Numbered from the stretch's first letter, positions 42,646 to 51,917 are shown. The stretch: 64,000 nt of DNA from Bacillus_BA songklensis (GCF_042649685.1 NZ_JBHRZT010000052.1:248001-312000), one strand, 5' to 3'. The notes: a model not told the origin generated them from the sequence alone. Numbers and translations are program-made.

Positions 42646-45600
42646 TCAATTAAAAGAAAGAATTCTCGTCCTTGATGGTGCAATGGGAACGATGATTCAA
42701 GCGGCTAACTTAACGGCTGCCGACTTTGGCGGTGAACTTTATGAAGGCTGTAACGAATACTTATCCCTCACAACTCCTAATGTCATACGCTCCATTCATG
42801 AAGAATATTTAAAAGCAGGAGCAGACATTATCGAAACAAATACATTCGGGGCAACATCCGTTGTATTGGATGAATATGATTTAAGCCACCTTGCCTATGA
42901 ATTGAACGTGGCATCGGCTAAGCTTGCCAAAGAAGCATGCGAGAAATATTCTACTCCCGAAAGACCTCGTTATGTTGCCGGCTCAATGGGACCAACCACG
43001 AAAACATTATCCGTCACTGGAGGGATCAGCTTCAGAGAACTTGTGGAGTCTTACGAAGAGCAAACAAGAGGTTTGATTGATGGCGGCGCCGATCTCTTAT
43101 TAGTGGAAACATGCCAAGATATGCTGAATGTAAAAGCAGCGTTTTTAGGCATTTCGCAAGCGTTTGAAAAAACGAACAAAAAGCTTCCGATTATGATTTC
43201 CGGAACGATTGAACCGATGGGAACGACTCTTGCCGGTCAAGATATTGAAGCATTTTACCTTTCGCTTGAGCACATGGAGCCTCTTTCAGTCGGGCTAAAC
43301 TGTGCAACAGGTCCTGAATTCATGACCGACCATATCCGTTCACTTTCTGCCTTATCAACAACAGCCGTGAGCTGTTATCCGAACGCCGGGTTACCCGATG
43401 AAGAAGGACATTACCATGAATCCCCAGAGCTTTTAGCCAAGAAAATCCGCGGCTTTGCCGAAAAAGGATGGCTGAACATTGTCGGGGGATGCTGCGGCAC
43501 AACACCTGACCATATTGCCGCATTAGCGGAAGCAGTAAAAGACGTGAAGCCGAGAGACATTCCTACATCATCTCATCCTCACGCCGTTTCAGGCATCGAG
43601 CCGCTCATTTATGACGATTCCATGCGCCCTCTGTTTGTCGGTGAGCGTACGAACGTAATCGGGTCACGTAAATTTAAGCGTCTCATTGCGGAAGGAAAGA
43701 TTGAAGAGGCAGCAGAAATCGCTCGTGCCCAAGTGAAAAACGGCGCGCACGTCATCGATATTTGTTTGGCTGATCCGGACCGCGAAGAAATCGAAGATAT
43801 GGAAAACTTCATTAAAGAAGTTGTAAAGAAAATTAAAGTTCCGTTAGTAATCGACTCAACGGATGAAGCGGTCATCGAACGCGCTCTTACCTATTCGCAG
43901 GGAAAAGCCATCATCAACTCCATTAACCTTGAAGACGGCGAAGAAAGATTTGAGGCCGTTCTGCCGCTTGTGAAAAAGTTTGGTGCGGCTGTGGTTGTCG
44001 GTACAATCGACGAAACAGGAATGGCGGTAACGGCAGAACGCAAGCTTGAAATCGCGAAACGTTCGCATGACCTTCTTGTGCATAAATACGGAATCAATCC
44101 GAAAGATATCATTTTTGATCCGCTTGTCTTTCCTGTCGGCACAGGTGATGAACAATATATCGGATCGGCTGAAGAAACGATAAAAGGAATTGCTCTCATT
44201 AAAGAAGCGCTGCCTGACTGTTTAACGATTCTTGGAGTGAGTAACGTCTCGTTCGGTCTCCCTCCTGTCGGGCGTGAAGTATTAAATGCTGTCTATTTAT
44301 ACCACTGTACGCAAGCAGGATTGGATTATGCGATTGTCAATACGGAAAAACTGGAGCGCTATGCTTCGATTCCGGAAGAAGAAATCAAGCTTGCCGATGA
44401 TCTTCTTTTCCATACAGATGACCAGACATTGGCTAAATTTACAGACTTTTACCGTGACAAAAAGAAAACCGTCAAAGTGCAAGCAAGCAATTTAACATTG
44501 GAAGAACGATTGGCAAACTACATCGTTGAAGGAACAAAAGAAGGGCTTCTCCCTGATTTGGAAGAGGCACTTTCGAAATACCCGAACCCGCTCGATATTA
44601 TTAACGGACCGCTCATGGAGGGAATGGCCGAAGTTGGACGCTTGTTTAACGACAACCAGCTGATCGTTGCCGAAGTATTGCAAAGTGCGGAAGTAATGAA
44701 AGCATCTGTTGCCTTTTTAGAACCTCACATGGAAAAGAAAGATGACAGCGGAAAAGGAAAAGTATTACTTGCAACCGTTAAAGGTGATGTACATGATATC
44801 GGGAAAAACCTGGTCGATATTATTTTAAGCAATAATGGATTTAAAGTCGTTGACTTGGGAATTAAAGTGACACCGCAAGAACTCATTTCTGCCGTCAAAA
44901 AAGAAAAGCCGGATATCGTCGGTTTATCAGGATTGCTCGTCAAATCAGCCCAGCAAATGGTCTTAACGGCACAGGATTTAAAGCAAGCCGAGATTTCCGT
45001 TCCGATTTTAGTCGGCGGTGCCGCCTTGTCCCGCAAGTTTGCAGACAATAAAATTGCACCCGAATATCAAGGTCCTGTTCTTTACGCAAAAGATGCCATG
45101 GACGGCCTATCACTGGCTAACCAATTGCAAAACAAAGAAGCAAGTGAACAGTTATTAGCTGAGTTGAGAGAAAAACAAGAAGCCGCTGCCAGTCTTACTG
45201 AAACGGCAGTGCGGCAAACAGCAGTGGCGACCCTCACCCGCTCGGCAGTCTCTACAACAGCACCTGTTTTCGTACCGGCTGATACAAAACGGCATATTAT
45301 CCGCCAGTATGATGTTGCCCAAGTTGAGCCGTACATTAACTTACAGATGCTATTAGGCCACCATTTGGGCATAAAAGGCAAAATTTCACGCCTATTGCAG
45401 GAAAAAGATGAAAGAACGTTAAAAATTAAAGAAATCGTAGATGAGCTCATCTCGTTTGCAAAGAAAGAAAATCTGATTCAACCTTCTGCCATGTATCAAT
45501 TTTTCCCTGCTCAATCGGATGGAAATAAAGTGATCGTTTATGATCCCGAACAACCAAACAAAGTTTTGGAAACATTCGATTTCCCTCGTCAAACAAAGGA

Positions 45601-46063
45601 GCCTTACTTATGTTTGGCCGATTACCTAAAATCTGTTGATTCAGGTGAAATGGATTATGTCTGTTTCATGGCGGTCACAGCCGGAAGAGGGATTCGTGAA
45701 TTGGCAAAAACGTTTAAAGAACAGGGTGATTTCCTGAAAAGTCATGCTCTCCAGGCACTTGCTCTTGAAACAGCGGAAGGCTTGGCAGAGCGTGTCCATC
45801 AACAAATCCGTGACCAATGGGGATTCCCGGATTCTCCTGATTTTACAATGGAACAGCGCCTAACGGCCAAATACCAGGGCCAGCGCTATTCATTTGGCTA
45901 TCCAGCATGCCCGGACCTTGAAGACCAAGAGAAGCTATTTAAGTTAATCCGACCGGAGGATATCGGAATTGAGTTAACGGACGGCTTTATGATGGAGCCC
46001 GAAGCATCTGTCACCGCCCTTGTGTTTGCCCATCCAGAAGCACGCTATTTTAACGCCCTATAA
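42623..46063 (+). CDS. metH: Cobalamin-dependent methionine synthase MetH
   Basis: The 1146-residue protein has all four MetH modules. They are the homocysteine domain (1-320, GGCCGTTPDH), the folate-binding pterin domain (350-600, FVGERTNVIGSRKF), the B12-binding domain (640-860) with DVHDIGKN, and a C-terminal activation domain (910-1140, PAQSDGN, FGYPACPDLEDQ). It transfers methyl from 5-methyl-THF to homocysteine. The start inside yitJ follows AAAGGAAG. Control is by a SAM riboswitch; no cobalamin riboswitch was seen. Confidence 0.96.
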   Translation: MSQPSIHNQLKERILVLDGAMGTMIQAANLTAADFGGELYEGCNEYLSLTTPNVIRSIHEEYLKAGADIIETNTFGATSVVLDEYDLSHLAYELNVASAKLAKEACEKYSTPERPRYVAGSMGPTTKTLSVTGGISFRELVESYEEQTRGLIDGGADLLLVETCQDMLNVKAAFLGISQAFEKTNKKLPIMISGTIEPMGTTLAGQDIEAFYLSLEHMEPLSVGLNCATGPEFMTDHIRSLSALSTTAVSCYPNAGLPDEEGHYHESPELLAKKIRGFAEKGWLNIVGGCCGTTPDHIAALAEAVKDVKPRDIPTSSHPHAVSGIEPLIYDDSMRPLFVGERTNVIGSRKFKRLIAEGKIEEAAEIARAQVKNGAHVIDICLADPDREEIEDMENFIKEVVKKIKVPLVIDSTDEAVIERALTYSQGKAIINSINLEDGEERFEAVLPLVKKFGAAVVVGTIDETGMAVTAERKLEIAKRSHDLLVHKYGINPKDIIFDPLVFPVGTGDEQYIGSAEETIKGIALIKEALPDCLTILGVSNVSFGLPPVGREVLNAVYLYHCTQAGLDYAIVNTEKLERYASIPEEEIKLADDLLFHTDDQTLAKFTDFYRDKKKTVKVQASNLTLEERLANYIVEGTKEGLLPDLEEALSKYPNPLDIINGPLMEGMAEVGRLFNDNQLIVAEVLQSAEVMKASVAFLEPHMEKKDDSGKGKVLLATVKGDVHDIGKNLVDIILSNNGFKVVDLGIKVTPQELISAVKKEKPDIVGLSGLLVKSAQQMVLTAQDLKQAEISVPILVGGAALSRKFADNKIAPEYQGPVLYAKDAMDGLSLANQLQNKEASEQLLAELREKQEAAASLTETAVRQTAVATLTRSAVSTTAPVFVPADTKRHIIRQYDVAQVEPYINLQMLLGHHLGIKGKISRLLQEKDERTLKIKEIVDELISFAKKENLIQPSAMYQFFPAQSDGNKVIVYDPEQPNKVLETFDFPRQTKEPYLCLADYLKSVDSGEMDYVCFMAVTAGRGIRELAKTFKEQGDFLKSHALQALALETAEGLAERVHQQIRDQWGFPDSPDFTMEQRLTAKYQGQRYSFGYPACPDLEDQEKLFKLIRPEDIGIELTDGFMMEPEASVTALVFAHPEARYFNAL

Positions 46064-46107
46064 AATTCACATAAATAATGGGATTAAAGAAAACTTTATG
46101 AACCCTT

Positions 46108-46168
46108 AAAGAGACCTTTCGCGTTATTTCTTGATTTTACAAGATTTAACAGAAAGGCTCTTTTTTTG
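46108..46168 (+). terminator. metH terminator
   Basis: AAAGAGACCTTTC and GAAAGGCTCTTTTTTT pair across a 30-base loop and end in a strong T-run. An 80-codon minus-strand frame over the 46096-46335 gap has no ribosome-binding site and is disregarded. Confidence 0.75.
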
Positions 46169-46287
46169 ACGCATATTGCTATTGCTTGTGTGAATACCAA
46201 TATTTCTAAATAACCCCGAAATCTAACAATGGATTTATCTTCTTGATAAAAACTACTGATTTGTCGGGGATTTATCTCTTCGAAAAA

Positions 46288-46301
46288 TGTAAGCGCTTTT
46301 A
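46288..46301. promoter_or_regulatory. cre site upstream of cstA
   Basis: TGTAAGCGCTTTTA fits the CcpA consensus TGNAANCGNTNNCA at all but the penultimate base. It lies about 120 bp before the cstA start. CcpA repression when glucose is present would suit a carbon-starvation gene. Confidence 0.65.
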
Positions 46302-46419
46302 AATTATTAGAAATTTTATTTTTTTCAGAAAACACATTGCAGATTTTGTCGTCATTTGTTAGGATATGGATATGTTTTCAGAAAATTTAAATTAATGGTT
46401 ACATAAGGAGGTTGCAAAC

Positions 46420-47847
46420 ATGCTTACTTTTCTCGCGTCAATCGCACTTTTAATCTTAGGCTATATGTTTTACGGACGGGTGGTTGACCGAATTTTTGGT
46501 ATAGATTCCAATAACGAAACACCCGCCTATACGAAAGCAGACGGCCTTGATTATATGCCGATGCCATGGTGGAAAGGATGGCTCATTCAGTTATTGAATA
46601 TTGCCGGATTAGGTCCGATCTACGGTGCCTTGATGGGAGCTTTGTATGGACCGGTCGCTTTCATTTGGATTGTGGTAGGCTGTATCTTCGCCGGAGCCGT
46701 TCATGATTATTTTTCAGGTATGATGTCACTTCGTCACGGCGGCGCGCAATATCCCGCTCTTGTAGGGCGTTATTTAGGAAAGAACGTAAAAATTATTACT
46801 AACGTTGTATCACTCGTTTTAATGATTCTAGTAGCCGCTGCGTTTACGGCAGGACCGGCACAATTGATTGCGCAATTGACTCCAATATCGTTCAGCGCAG
46901 CACTCGTTATCATTTTTGTTTATTTCTTGTTAGCAACTGTTTTACCCGTCAATCAAGTAATCGGTAGAATTTATCCGCTGTTCGGTGCCATTTTAATTTT
47001 CATGGCGGTAGCTATCGCGGGAGCTCTTTTATTCTCAGGCAAGCCAATTCCAAACGTCACTTTGGAAAATCTTCATCCAGGCGAACTGCCAATTTGGCCG
47101 TTGTTAATGGTTACCGTCTCGTGTGGAGCGATTTCGGGTTTCCATTGTACACAAAGCCCGATCATTGCCAGAACGCTTAAAAATGAACGTGACGGCCGCA
47201 AGGTGTTTTACGGCGCTATGATTGGTGAAGGGGTTATCGCATTGATCTGGGCAGCTGCCGGTATGACATTTTTCGGTGGTACAGCAGGATTGCAAGAAGC
47301 CATCGCAGCTGGCGGTCCGGGAGGAGTGGTAAATGAGATTTCAACTTCTCTTCTTGGTCAATTAGGCGGTATATTAGCCATCTTAGGGGTTATCATCTTA
47401 CCTATTACAACAGGTGATACAGCACTTCGTTCATCACGCATGATTTTGGAAGAATTAGTCGGGGCAAAAAACGAGAACGCAAACTTGAAGCAGGCATTGC
47501 TCTATTCAATTCCGGTCACCATTCCAGCTTTTTATTTATCAACGATTGATTATTCATTCTTATGGCGTTATGTAGGCTGGTCAAACCAGCTTGTTGCAGC
47601 TGTTACACTTTGGGCAGCGACTGTCTATTGTTTACGCCACGGTAAATTCCATTGGGTTTGCGGAATCCCAGCTCTATTTATGACAGGTGTTGTAAGTACT
47701 TACATTTTCTACGCACCTGAAGGCTTTAAACTAAGCTACCAAACTTCCATGATGATTGGAACAGTCATCACATTAATCGTAACCGCTTGGTACATCCAGC
47801 AAATTCGCCGCCACCAACAAAAACTAGAGACAAAAGTGGCTGCTTAA
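46420..47847 (+). CDS. cstA: CstA-family carbon starvation transporter (short form)
   Basis: The 475-residue membrane protein has about 13 helices and CstA motifs: MFYGRVVDRIFGID at the N-terminus, IAGLGPIYGALMGALYGP, SGMMSLRHGGAQYP, and VSCGAISGFHCTQSPIIART. CstA proteins import peptides or pyruvate in nutrient-poor cells. E. coli CstA has about 700 residues, so this is the shorter Gram-positive type lacking part of the C-terminus. The start follows AAGGAGG. Confidence 0.9.
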   Translation: MLTFLASIALLILGYMFYGRVVDRIFGIDSNNETPAYTKADGLDYMPMPWWKGWLIQLLNIAGLGPIYGALMGALYGPVAFIWIVVGCIFAGAVHDYFSGMMSLRHGGAQYPALVGRYLGKNVKIITNVVSLVLMILVAAAFTAGPAQLIAQLTPISFSAALVIIFVYFLLATVLPVNQVIGRIYPLFGAILIFMAVAIAGALLFSGKPIPNVTLENLHPGELPIWPLLMVTVSCGAISGFHCTQSPIIARTLKNERDGRKVFYGAMIGEGVIALIWAAAGMTFFGGTAGLQEAIAAGGPGGVVNEISTSLLGQLGGILAILGVIILPITTGDTALRSSRMILEELVGAKNENANLKQALLYSIPVTIPAFYLSTIDYSFLWRYVGWSNQLVAAVTLWAATVYCLRHGKFHWVCGIPALFMTGVVSTYIFYAPEGFKLSYQTSMMIGTVITLIVTAWYIQQIRRHQQKLETKVAA

Positions 47848-47858
47848 ATAATGTGATT

Positions 47859-47896
47859 CGCAAAAAGAGGAGAGCCCCCGCTCTCCTCTTTTTGCG
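47859..47896. terminator. Bidirectional terminator after cstA
   Basis: CGCAAAAAGAGGAGAGC and GCTCTCCTCTTTTTGCG form a perfect 17-bp stem with a CCCC loop, between convergent cstA and the oxidoreductase gene. Confidence 0.88.
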
Positions 47897-47945
47897 TTGA
47901 TCTCATTCTAATGGATGTAAGCCCTCCACTAATGGAAAGATTATT

Positions 47946-48992
47946 TTAGTTTACTGCAATCGCCCTCTGTTCACGCGCACTTTGCTCTGCCAGTTCAATG
48001 ATTCGGATGACCATTGCTGCCTGTTCAGGTTTTACTTCCAACTCTTTTCCTTCCACAATGGCCTCATACACATTTTGATAAAAATCTTGATAGCTTCCAG
48101 GCAATGTTTCTATTTTTCCTCGATAGTGCAACCCGTTTACTGTCGTGTTTAATATGCCCCAGCTGTCCTCTTGTTCTATCCCATATCCTTCATCAATAGG
48201 CATGGCACCTTGGCGAAGAGCATTTTCCTGCGGATCGAGCTTATGCTTTATGAATGACCCTTCCGTACCATGTACAATGAAACGCGGACCTATTTCCCTT
48301 ACAAGCATACCTGCTTTTAATATCACACTAACAGCAGGATAGTGAAGACGAACATCAAATGCGTCGATTGCTTTTCCAGCTTTTCGTTGAATTCGCGTAT
48401 CAGCCATTACAGCATCCGGCTCTCCAAACAAGACAAGGGCCTGATCAATCAAATGTGACCCTAAATCATACAAGATGCCTGAACCTGGCCGGTCTTCTTC
48501 CCGCCACGCGTTTTCTTTGAAATAATTGCGAAAACGATCAAAATGAGACTCAAATTCAACGATGTCCCCAAGCAGCCGTTGTTCTGCTATTTTCTTTATC
48601 GTTTTGAAATCCCCATCCCAACGGCGGTTATGATACACACAAAGTTTTACCCCTTGCTCACGGGCAAGGTGCGTTAACTCCTTAGCTTCTTCATATGTCA
48701 CCGTAAATGGCTTTTCGATGATCACATGTTTCTTTGCCAATACAGCACTCTTTACCATTGGATAATGAAGTTCATTTGGAGTGGTAATAATAATCAAATC
48801 AAGCTCATCATCTCCCAAAAGCTCATCATAGGATGTCACGACTTCTACATATGGATACCGTTCTTTTGATTTTCCACTCCTTCTTTCTACCACTTTCTTT
48901 AAATTCATATGTGGATGAGTATGTACAAATGGGGCATGAAACACTTGTCCGGATAAACCATATCCCACAAGGCCGACTTGTAATGTCTTCAT
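47946..48992 (-). CDS. Gfo/Idh/MocA oxidoreductase, inositol dehydrogenase-like
   Basis: The 348-residue protein has an N-terminal Rossmann fold (VGLVGYGLSGQVFHAPF) and the conserved EKPFTVTYEEA with catalytic Lys. The C-terminal sheet domain has GSGILYDLGSHLIDQAL and HNRRWD. It is closest in memory to B. subtilis IolW (YvaA, NADP scyllo-inositol dehydrogenase) and E. coli YdgJ. The exact substrate is uncertain. It is divergent from a GlcR-like regulator, which may regulate it. Confidence 0.8.
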   Translation of the reverse strand: MKTLQVGLVGYGLSGQVFHAPFVHTHPHMNLKKVVERRSGKSKERYPYVEVVTSYDELLGDDELDLIIITTPNELHYPMVKSAVLAKKHVIIEKPFTVTYEEAKELTHLAREQGVKLCVYHNRRWDGDFKTIKKIAEQRLLGDIVEFESHFDRFRNYFKENAWREEDRPGSGILYDLGSHLIDQALVLFGEPDAVMADTRIQRKAGKAIDAFDVRLHYPAVSVILKAGMLVREIGPRFIVHGTEGSFIKHKLDPQENALRQGAMPIDEGYGIEQEDSWGILNTTVNGLHYRGKIETLPGSYQDFYQNVYEAIVEGKELEVKPEQAAMVIRIIELAEQSAREQRAIAVN

Positions 48993-49132
48993 TCAACTTC
49001 TCTCCTTTTCATCTATTTCTTTCCATTTTAAGTGTTTATAATGATTTTGTAAATTTTCCGGTGTTAAAATCAATATAAAATTGCACATTCACTTATAATT
49101 ACTTATAATATAGATGGAATAGAGGTGCTGCC

Positions 49133-49897
49133 ATGTATCAAGAAGAACGATTAATTGCCATTTTAAATCACTTAACAAAACATAAACGAATCAGCATTGA
49201 TGATATTTGCGAGCAATTTGCGGTTTCCCGCGATACAGCTCGGCGAGACCTTGTCAAGCTTGACGAGAAAGGGACAATTGTTCGAACTCGTGGAGGAGCC
49301 ATTTTGTCTAATCTTTCAAAAGACATCTCCAGTTACGAGCAGCGTCTTCAGCTGGTACCGGAAGCTAAAAAAGAGATTGCCAAACGGGCGGTGTCGCTTA
49401 TTAAAGATTACGATTACATCATTTTGGACGCATCAACTACTGTTGAATTCGTGGCTGAATACTTGAACACTAAGCAAAACACAATTGTGACCAATTCAAT
49501 TCAGATTGCGAGTACACTAACCAAAAATGAAACGGTTACCATTCATTTACTAGGGGGACAGCTTCATCGACCCCAGCAGTACATTTACGGTGCAGCAGCA
49601 ATTGAGATGCTTCGCAATTACCACGTTGATAAGCTTTTCCTTGGAGCTTGTGGAATTACACAAAGTGGATTGTCAAGCCCTTATGAAGAAGAAGGTTTGT
49701 TGGTGAAAGAGATGATCCAGCGAGCCGATCAAGTGATTGTCCTGGCAGATCAATCCAAGTTTGGAAAGCAAATGTTTTATAATGTGTGCACATTAGAGGA
49801 TATTGATATCATTGTAACGGATCGCTTTCCAGACGAAGAATTGAAAAGTGTGTTTCAGCAATATGAGATTGAATTGTTAACAACGAAGGGAGTTTAA
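49133..49897 (+). CDS. glcR: DeoR-family regulator, GlcR (YwpI)-like
   Basis: The 254-residue protein has a DeoR helix-turn-helix (about 20-45: DDICEQFAVSRDTARRDLVK) and RTRGGAIL at the hinge. The sugar-phosphate-binding domain has ILDASTTVEFVAEYL, TNSIQIAS and LADQSKFG. The N-terminus MYQEERLIAILN is very like B. subtilis YwpI/GlcR, a repressor linked to glucose metabolism and paired with a HAD phosphatase, as here. The effector is inferred. Confidence 0.75.
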   Translation: MYQEERLIAILNHLTKHKRISIDDICEQFAVSRDTARRDLVKLDEKGTIVRTRGGAILSNLSKDISSYEQRLQLVPEAKKEIAKRAVSLIKDYDYIILDASTTVEFVAEYLNTKQNTIVTNSIQIASTLTKNETVTIHLLGGQLHRPQQYIYGAAAIEMLRNYHVDKLFLGACGITQSGLSSPYEEEGLLVKEMIQRADQVIVLADQSKFGKQMFYNVCTLEDIDIIVTDRFPDEELKSVFQQYEIELLTTKGV

Positions 49898-49900
49898 AAG

Positions 49901-50713
49901 ATGATTAAATTGTTAGTCAGTGATTTGGATGGAACTTTAATTAATAAAGAAAATCAGGTAGCTTCCCACGATGTAGAAGCATTAAAAAAACTTCGCGAAC
50001 ATGGTATAGACATCTGTCTTGCCTCCGGTCGAATGGACAATGAAATTATGGAAGTGGCGAAATCCGTCGGTGATCAATTCCACCGTGTAAGTCAAAACGG
50101 GGCCTTTGTTATTACGAATGACGAAAAAGCCCTTCATTCGCAAACATTCCAGCACGAGCTAGCCAAAAAATTGTATGAATCTACACGTTCAGATGACAAA
50201 ATTACAATTGTTTGCTCGGACAACACCAATTTTGTGGAAGAAAAAAATGAAATTTTAAAGCAAATCGAATTGCGCTTTTTCTTTCCAATTGAAGAACAAA
50301 AGAAAATGCTCGATGAAATTGGCCTTTCTCTTAACCCTTCTAAAATCACTATATTGGGCTACCACGAAGAAATACTTAAGCTGCAACAAGCTGTCAATGA
50401 AATGTTCCATGACGATGTTGACACCTTCATCTCTGAACAGGGCTGTCTTGATATCATGCCAAAGAATATCAGTAAAGGAAATGCCGTATTAGTCTTGCTG
50501 GACCATTTACAGCTAAAGCCAGAAGAAATTGCTTGTGTAGGTGATTCCTTCAATGACATTCCGATGTTTCAGCTAACACCAAACAGTTTTGCGATAGCCC
50601 ATGCACATGAAGATGTAAAAAAAGAAGCCTCATATGTTGTAGAAACTGTCAGCGAAGCAGTAGAGAAGATTCTTGAAAAGAATGCCCAAGAACAAAACAT
50701 CATCCATTCATAA
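49901..50713 (+). CDS. HAD-superfamily Cof-type sugar phosphatase
   Basis: The 270-residue protein has the nucleophile motif SDLDGTLI at the N-terminus, ASGR (motif II), a Lys in NISKGNAV (motif III) and GDSFNDIPM (motif IV), with a C2-type cap domain. It is a Cof-type phosphatase that likely removes phosphate from sugars or cofactors. It starts 3 bp after the glcR-like gene, with AAGGGAG, so the two form one operon, as with ywpI-ywpJ in B. subtilis. Confidence 0.85.
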   Translation: MIKLLVSDLDGTLINKENQVASHDVEALKKLREHGIDICLASGRMDNEIMEVAKSVGDQFHRVSQNGAFVITNDEKALHSQTFQHELAKKLYESTRSDDKITIVCSDNTNFVEEKNEILKQIELRFFFPIEEQKKMLDEIGLSLNPSKITILGYHEEILKLQQAVNEMFHDDVDTFISEQGCLDIMPKNISKGNAVLVLLDHLQLKPEEIACVGDSFNDIPMFQLTPNSFAIAHAHEDVKKEASYVVETVSEAVEKILEKNAQEQNIIHS

Positions 50714-50754
50714 AAGAAAACCGTATGCCTTTAGATGGCATACGGTTTTCTTTT
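50712..50754 (+). terminator. Terminator after the HAD gene
   Basis: AAAAGAAAACCGTATGCC and GGCATACGGTTTTCTTTT form a long perfect stem with a short loop. Confidence 0.88.
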
Positions 50755-50778
50755 ATCCTATTCTTCGTCTCTTGGGTT

Positions 50779-50967
50779 TTACTGCGCGGAATCATCATAG
50801 TCATAACGAAACCCGTCTGTCTGAGCTGTATAACTTGTCTCTGTTCGTTGTTTCATTTTTTTTAATACATCCTCATATTGATAAATTTCTTGATAATCAG
50901 CACTGTTGGCGGCTGCCGCTTTCAATGCTTGTTCAATAATGGCGTGGTCATTCGCACTTAGTTCCAC
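50779..50967 (-). CDS. Hypothetical 62-residue protein
   Basis: The GTG at 50967 follows CAGGAGGG. The 62-residue acidic protein is helical at first (ANDHAIIEQALKAAAANSAD) and then polar with several Tyr (YQEIYQYEDVL, FRYDYDD). It lacks membrane segments. I do not recognise a family. The ORF continues upstream of the GTG but without a signal. Confidence 0.55.
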   Translation of the reverse strand: MELSANDHAIIEQALKAAAANSADYQEIYQYEDVLKKMKQRTETSYTAQTDGFRYDYDDSAQ

Positions 50968-51045
50968 TCTACTATCCCTCCTGTTTTTTGTTAGTTTATA
51001 CGAAAAAACAAACAATATTAGAACGTAATAAATGAAGAAGCATAA

Positions 51046-51076
51046 TGAATAAAAAATCTTTTTGCTGCCCAAACTA
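51046..51076 (+). promoter_or_regulatory. Sigma-G type promoter
   Basis: TGAATA (51046-51051), an 18-bp spacer and CAAACTA (51070-51076) match the sigma-G consensus (-35 TGAATA, -10 CATACTA), with one mismatch at -10. It lies 32 bp before the SASP-like gene, with AAAGGAGG in between. Confidence 0.6.
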
Positions 51077-51108
51077 TCTTTGCTTCAAGAGGAAAGGAGG
51101 ATTGCGAG

Positions 51109-51231
51109 ATGGCAAAAAAAGGGCGTCAAAACAAAGTTAGCAAGGAAGTTGCAAATCCAAACGTTGCTGATACAGAGTTCGGCTCGGAAACGGCTGCCGC
51201 AGAGACATCAAAAAAAGCAAAGAAAAAATAA
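51109..51231 (+). CDS. Small acid-soluble spore protein-like gene (gamma-type motif)
   Basis: The 40-residue frame starts after GGAAAGGAGG. The first 20 residues are basic (MAKKGRQNKVSKEVANPNVA), followed by DTEFGSET, which resembles the TEFASET repeat of gamma-type SASPs (SspE), and a lysine-rich tail. The sigma-G-like promoter fits forespore expression. It is shorter than typical SspE, having one motif instead of two, so it may be a reduced or different spore protein. Confidence 0.6.
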   Translation: MAKKGRQNKVSKEVANPNVADTEFGSETAAAETSKKAKKK

Positions 51232-51253
51232 CAGCCAGTATGTACATACTTAA

Positions 51254-51345
51254 ATAAAAGCGGAGGAGACTCGTTCAGGGACGAAACGCCCGGGAAGATT
51301 CTTCACCAGAAGCACTTTTGCTTCGTTTAAAGGAACGTCGACACT
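51254..51345 (+). repeat. Family A repeat module
   Basis: Starts AAAAGCGGAGG, then CAGGGACGAAACGC, TTCTTCACCAGAAGCACTTT with a GAAGC/GCTTC hairpin, and AACGTCGACACTTGAAC. It aligns part by part with the minus-strand copy at about 4565-4470. A terminator (AAAAGCATGGGG / CCCCATGCTTTT, 51362-51397) follows. Confidence 0.7.
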
Positions 51346-51361
51346 TGAACTTTCTGAACCT

Positions 51362-51397
51362 AAAAAGCATGGGGCCGACATTCATCCCCATGCTTTT
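51362..51397. terminator. Terminator between convergent small genes
   Basis: AAAAGCATGGGG and CCCCATGCTTTT form a perfect stem around a 12-base loop. Confidence 0.75.
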
Positions 51398-51400
51398 CCA

Positions 51401-51556
51401 TTAAAATTCATCGTCCTCTGTTTCTTTCTCTTGTTCTCTATTTTGAGCTTTCCTCTTTATAAAAACCGAAATGAGTGCTAATAAAATCACAAGCAACAAA
51501 AAGAAGAAAACACCTGAAACTCCAAATAAAATAATCGTTTCAAATGAAGTACTCAT
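51401..51556 (-). CDS. Small single-pass membrane protein
   Basis: The 51-residue frame starts at ATG 51556. A hydrophobic helix (TIILFGVSGVFFFLLLVILL) is followed by a basic KRK stop-transfer and an acidic tail (QEKETEDDEF). Such a positive-inside, acidic-tail layout is typical of real small membrane proteins. The upstream GGTGGCG is a modest ribosome-binding site. Function unknown. Confidence 0.55.
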   Translation of the reverse strand: MSTSFETIILFGVSGVFFFLLLVILLALISVFIKRKAQNREQEKETEDDEF

Positions 51557-51644
51557 GAAGCGCCACCACTTTTCGCTTTTTAATCAATATATGGATACAA
51601 AAGCGGCTTCATGACCATTTTAGCTTTTACATAAACGTTGAATT

Positions 51645-51917
51645 TCAATGCCCTGACGCAAGACCGGAATTCTTTTTATTGATTTGCTGCATGGCATTAT
51701 GGGCCATTTTCATTTTGCATACTGTTGCCTTTAGAGAGGTTGGAGGATCGATGTCGTCACCAAGGTTTAAATTGGCTGTATCCACAACAGAACGCGCCAA
51801 TAGTTCAATTACATTCCGTAACTGCGGTTCATCATATCGTGTTCCATCTTGTAAACAACTTTGAATAACCCCTTCCGCTAGTTCGCGAATACGTCTTAAC
51901 TGTTCATGTTCACTCAT
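51645..51917 (-). CDS. Hypothetical helical protein
   Basis: Started at 51917 after AAAAGGGGGATGG, giving 90 residues. It is mainly helical, with RRIRELAEGVIQSCLQDG, DEPQLRNVIELLARSVVDTA and KMKMAHNAMQQINKK. The frame upstream of the start overlaps no gene but lacks a signal. No family or function is recognised. Confidence 0.55.
   Translation of the reverse strand: MSEHEQLRRIRELAEGVIQSCLQDGTRYDEPQLRNVIELLARSVVDTANLNLGDDIDPPTSLKATVCKMKMAHNAMQQINKKNSGLASGH

Noticed and set aside
46096..46335. 79-codon frame downstream of metH
   Set aside because: Overlaps the metH terminator, no ribosome-binding site.
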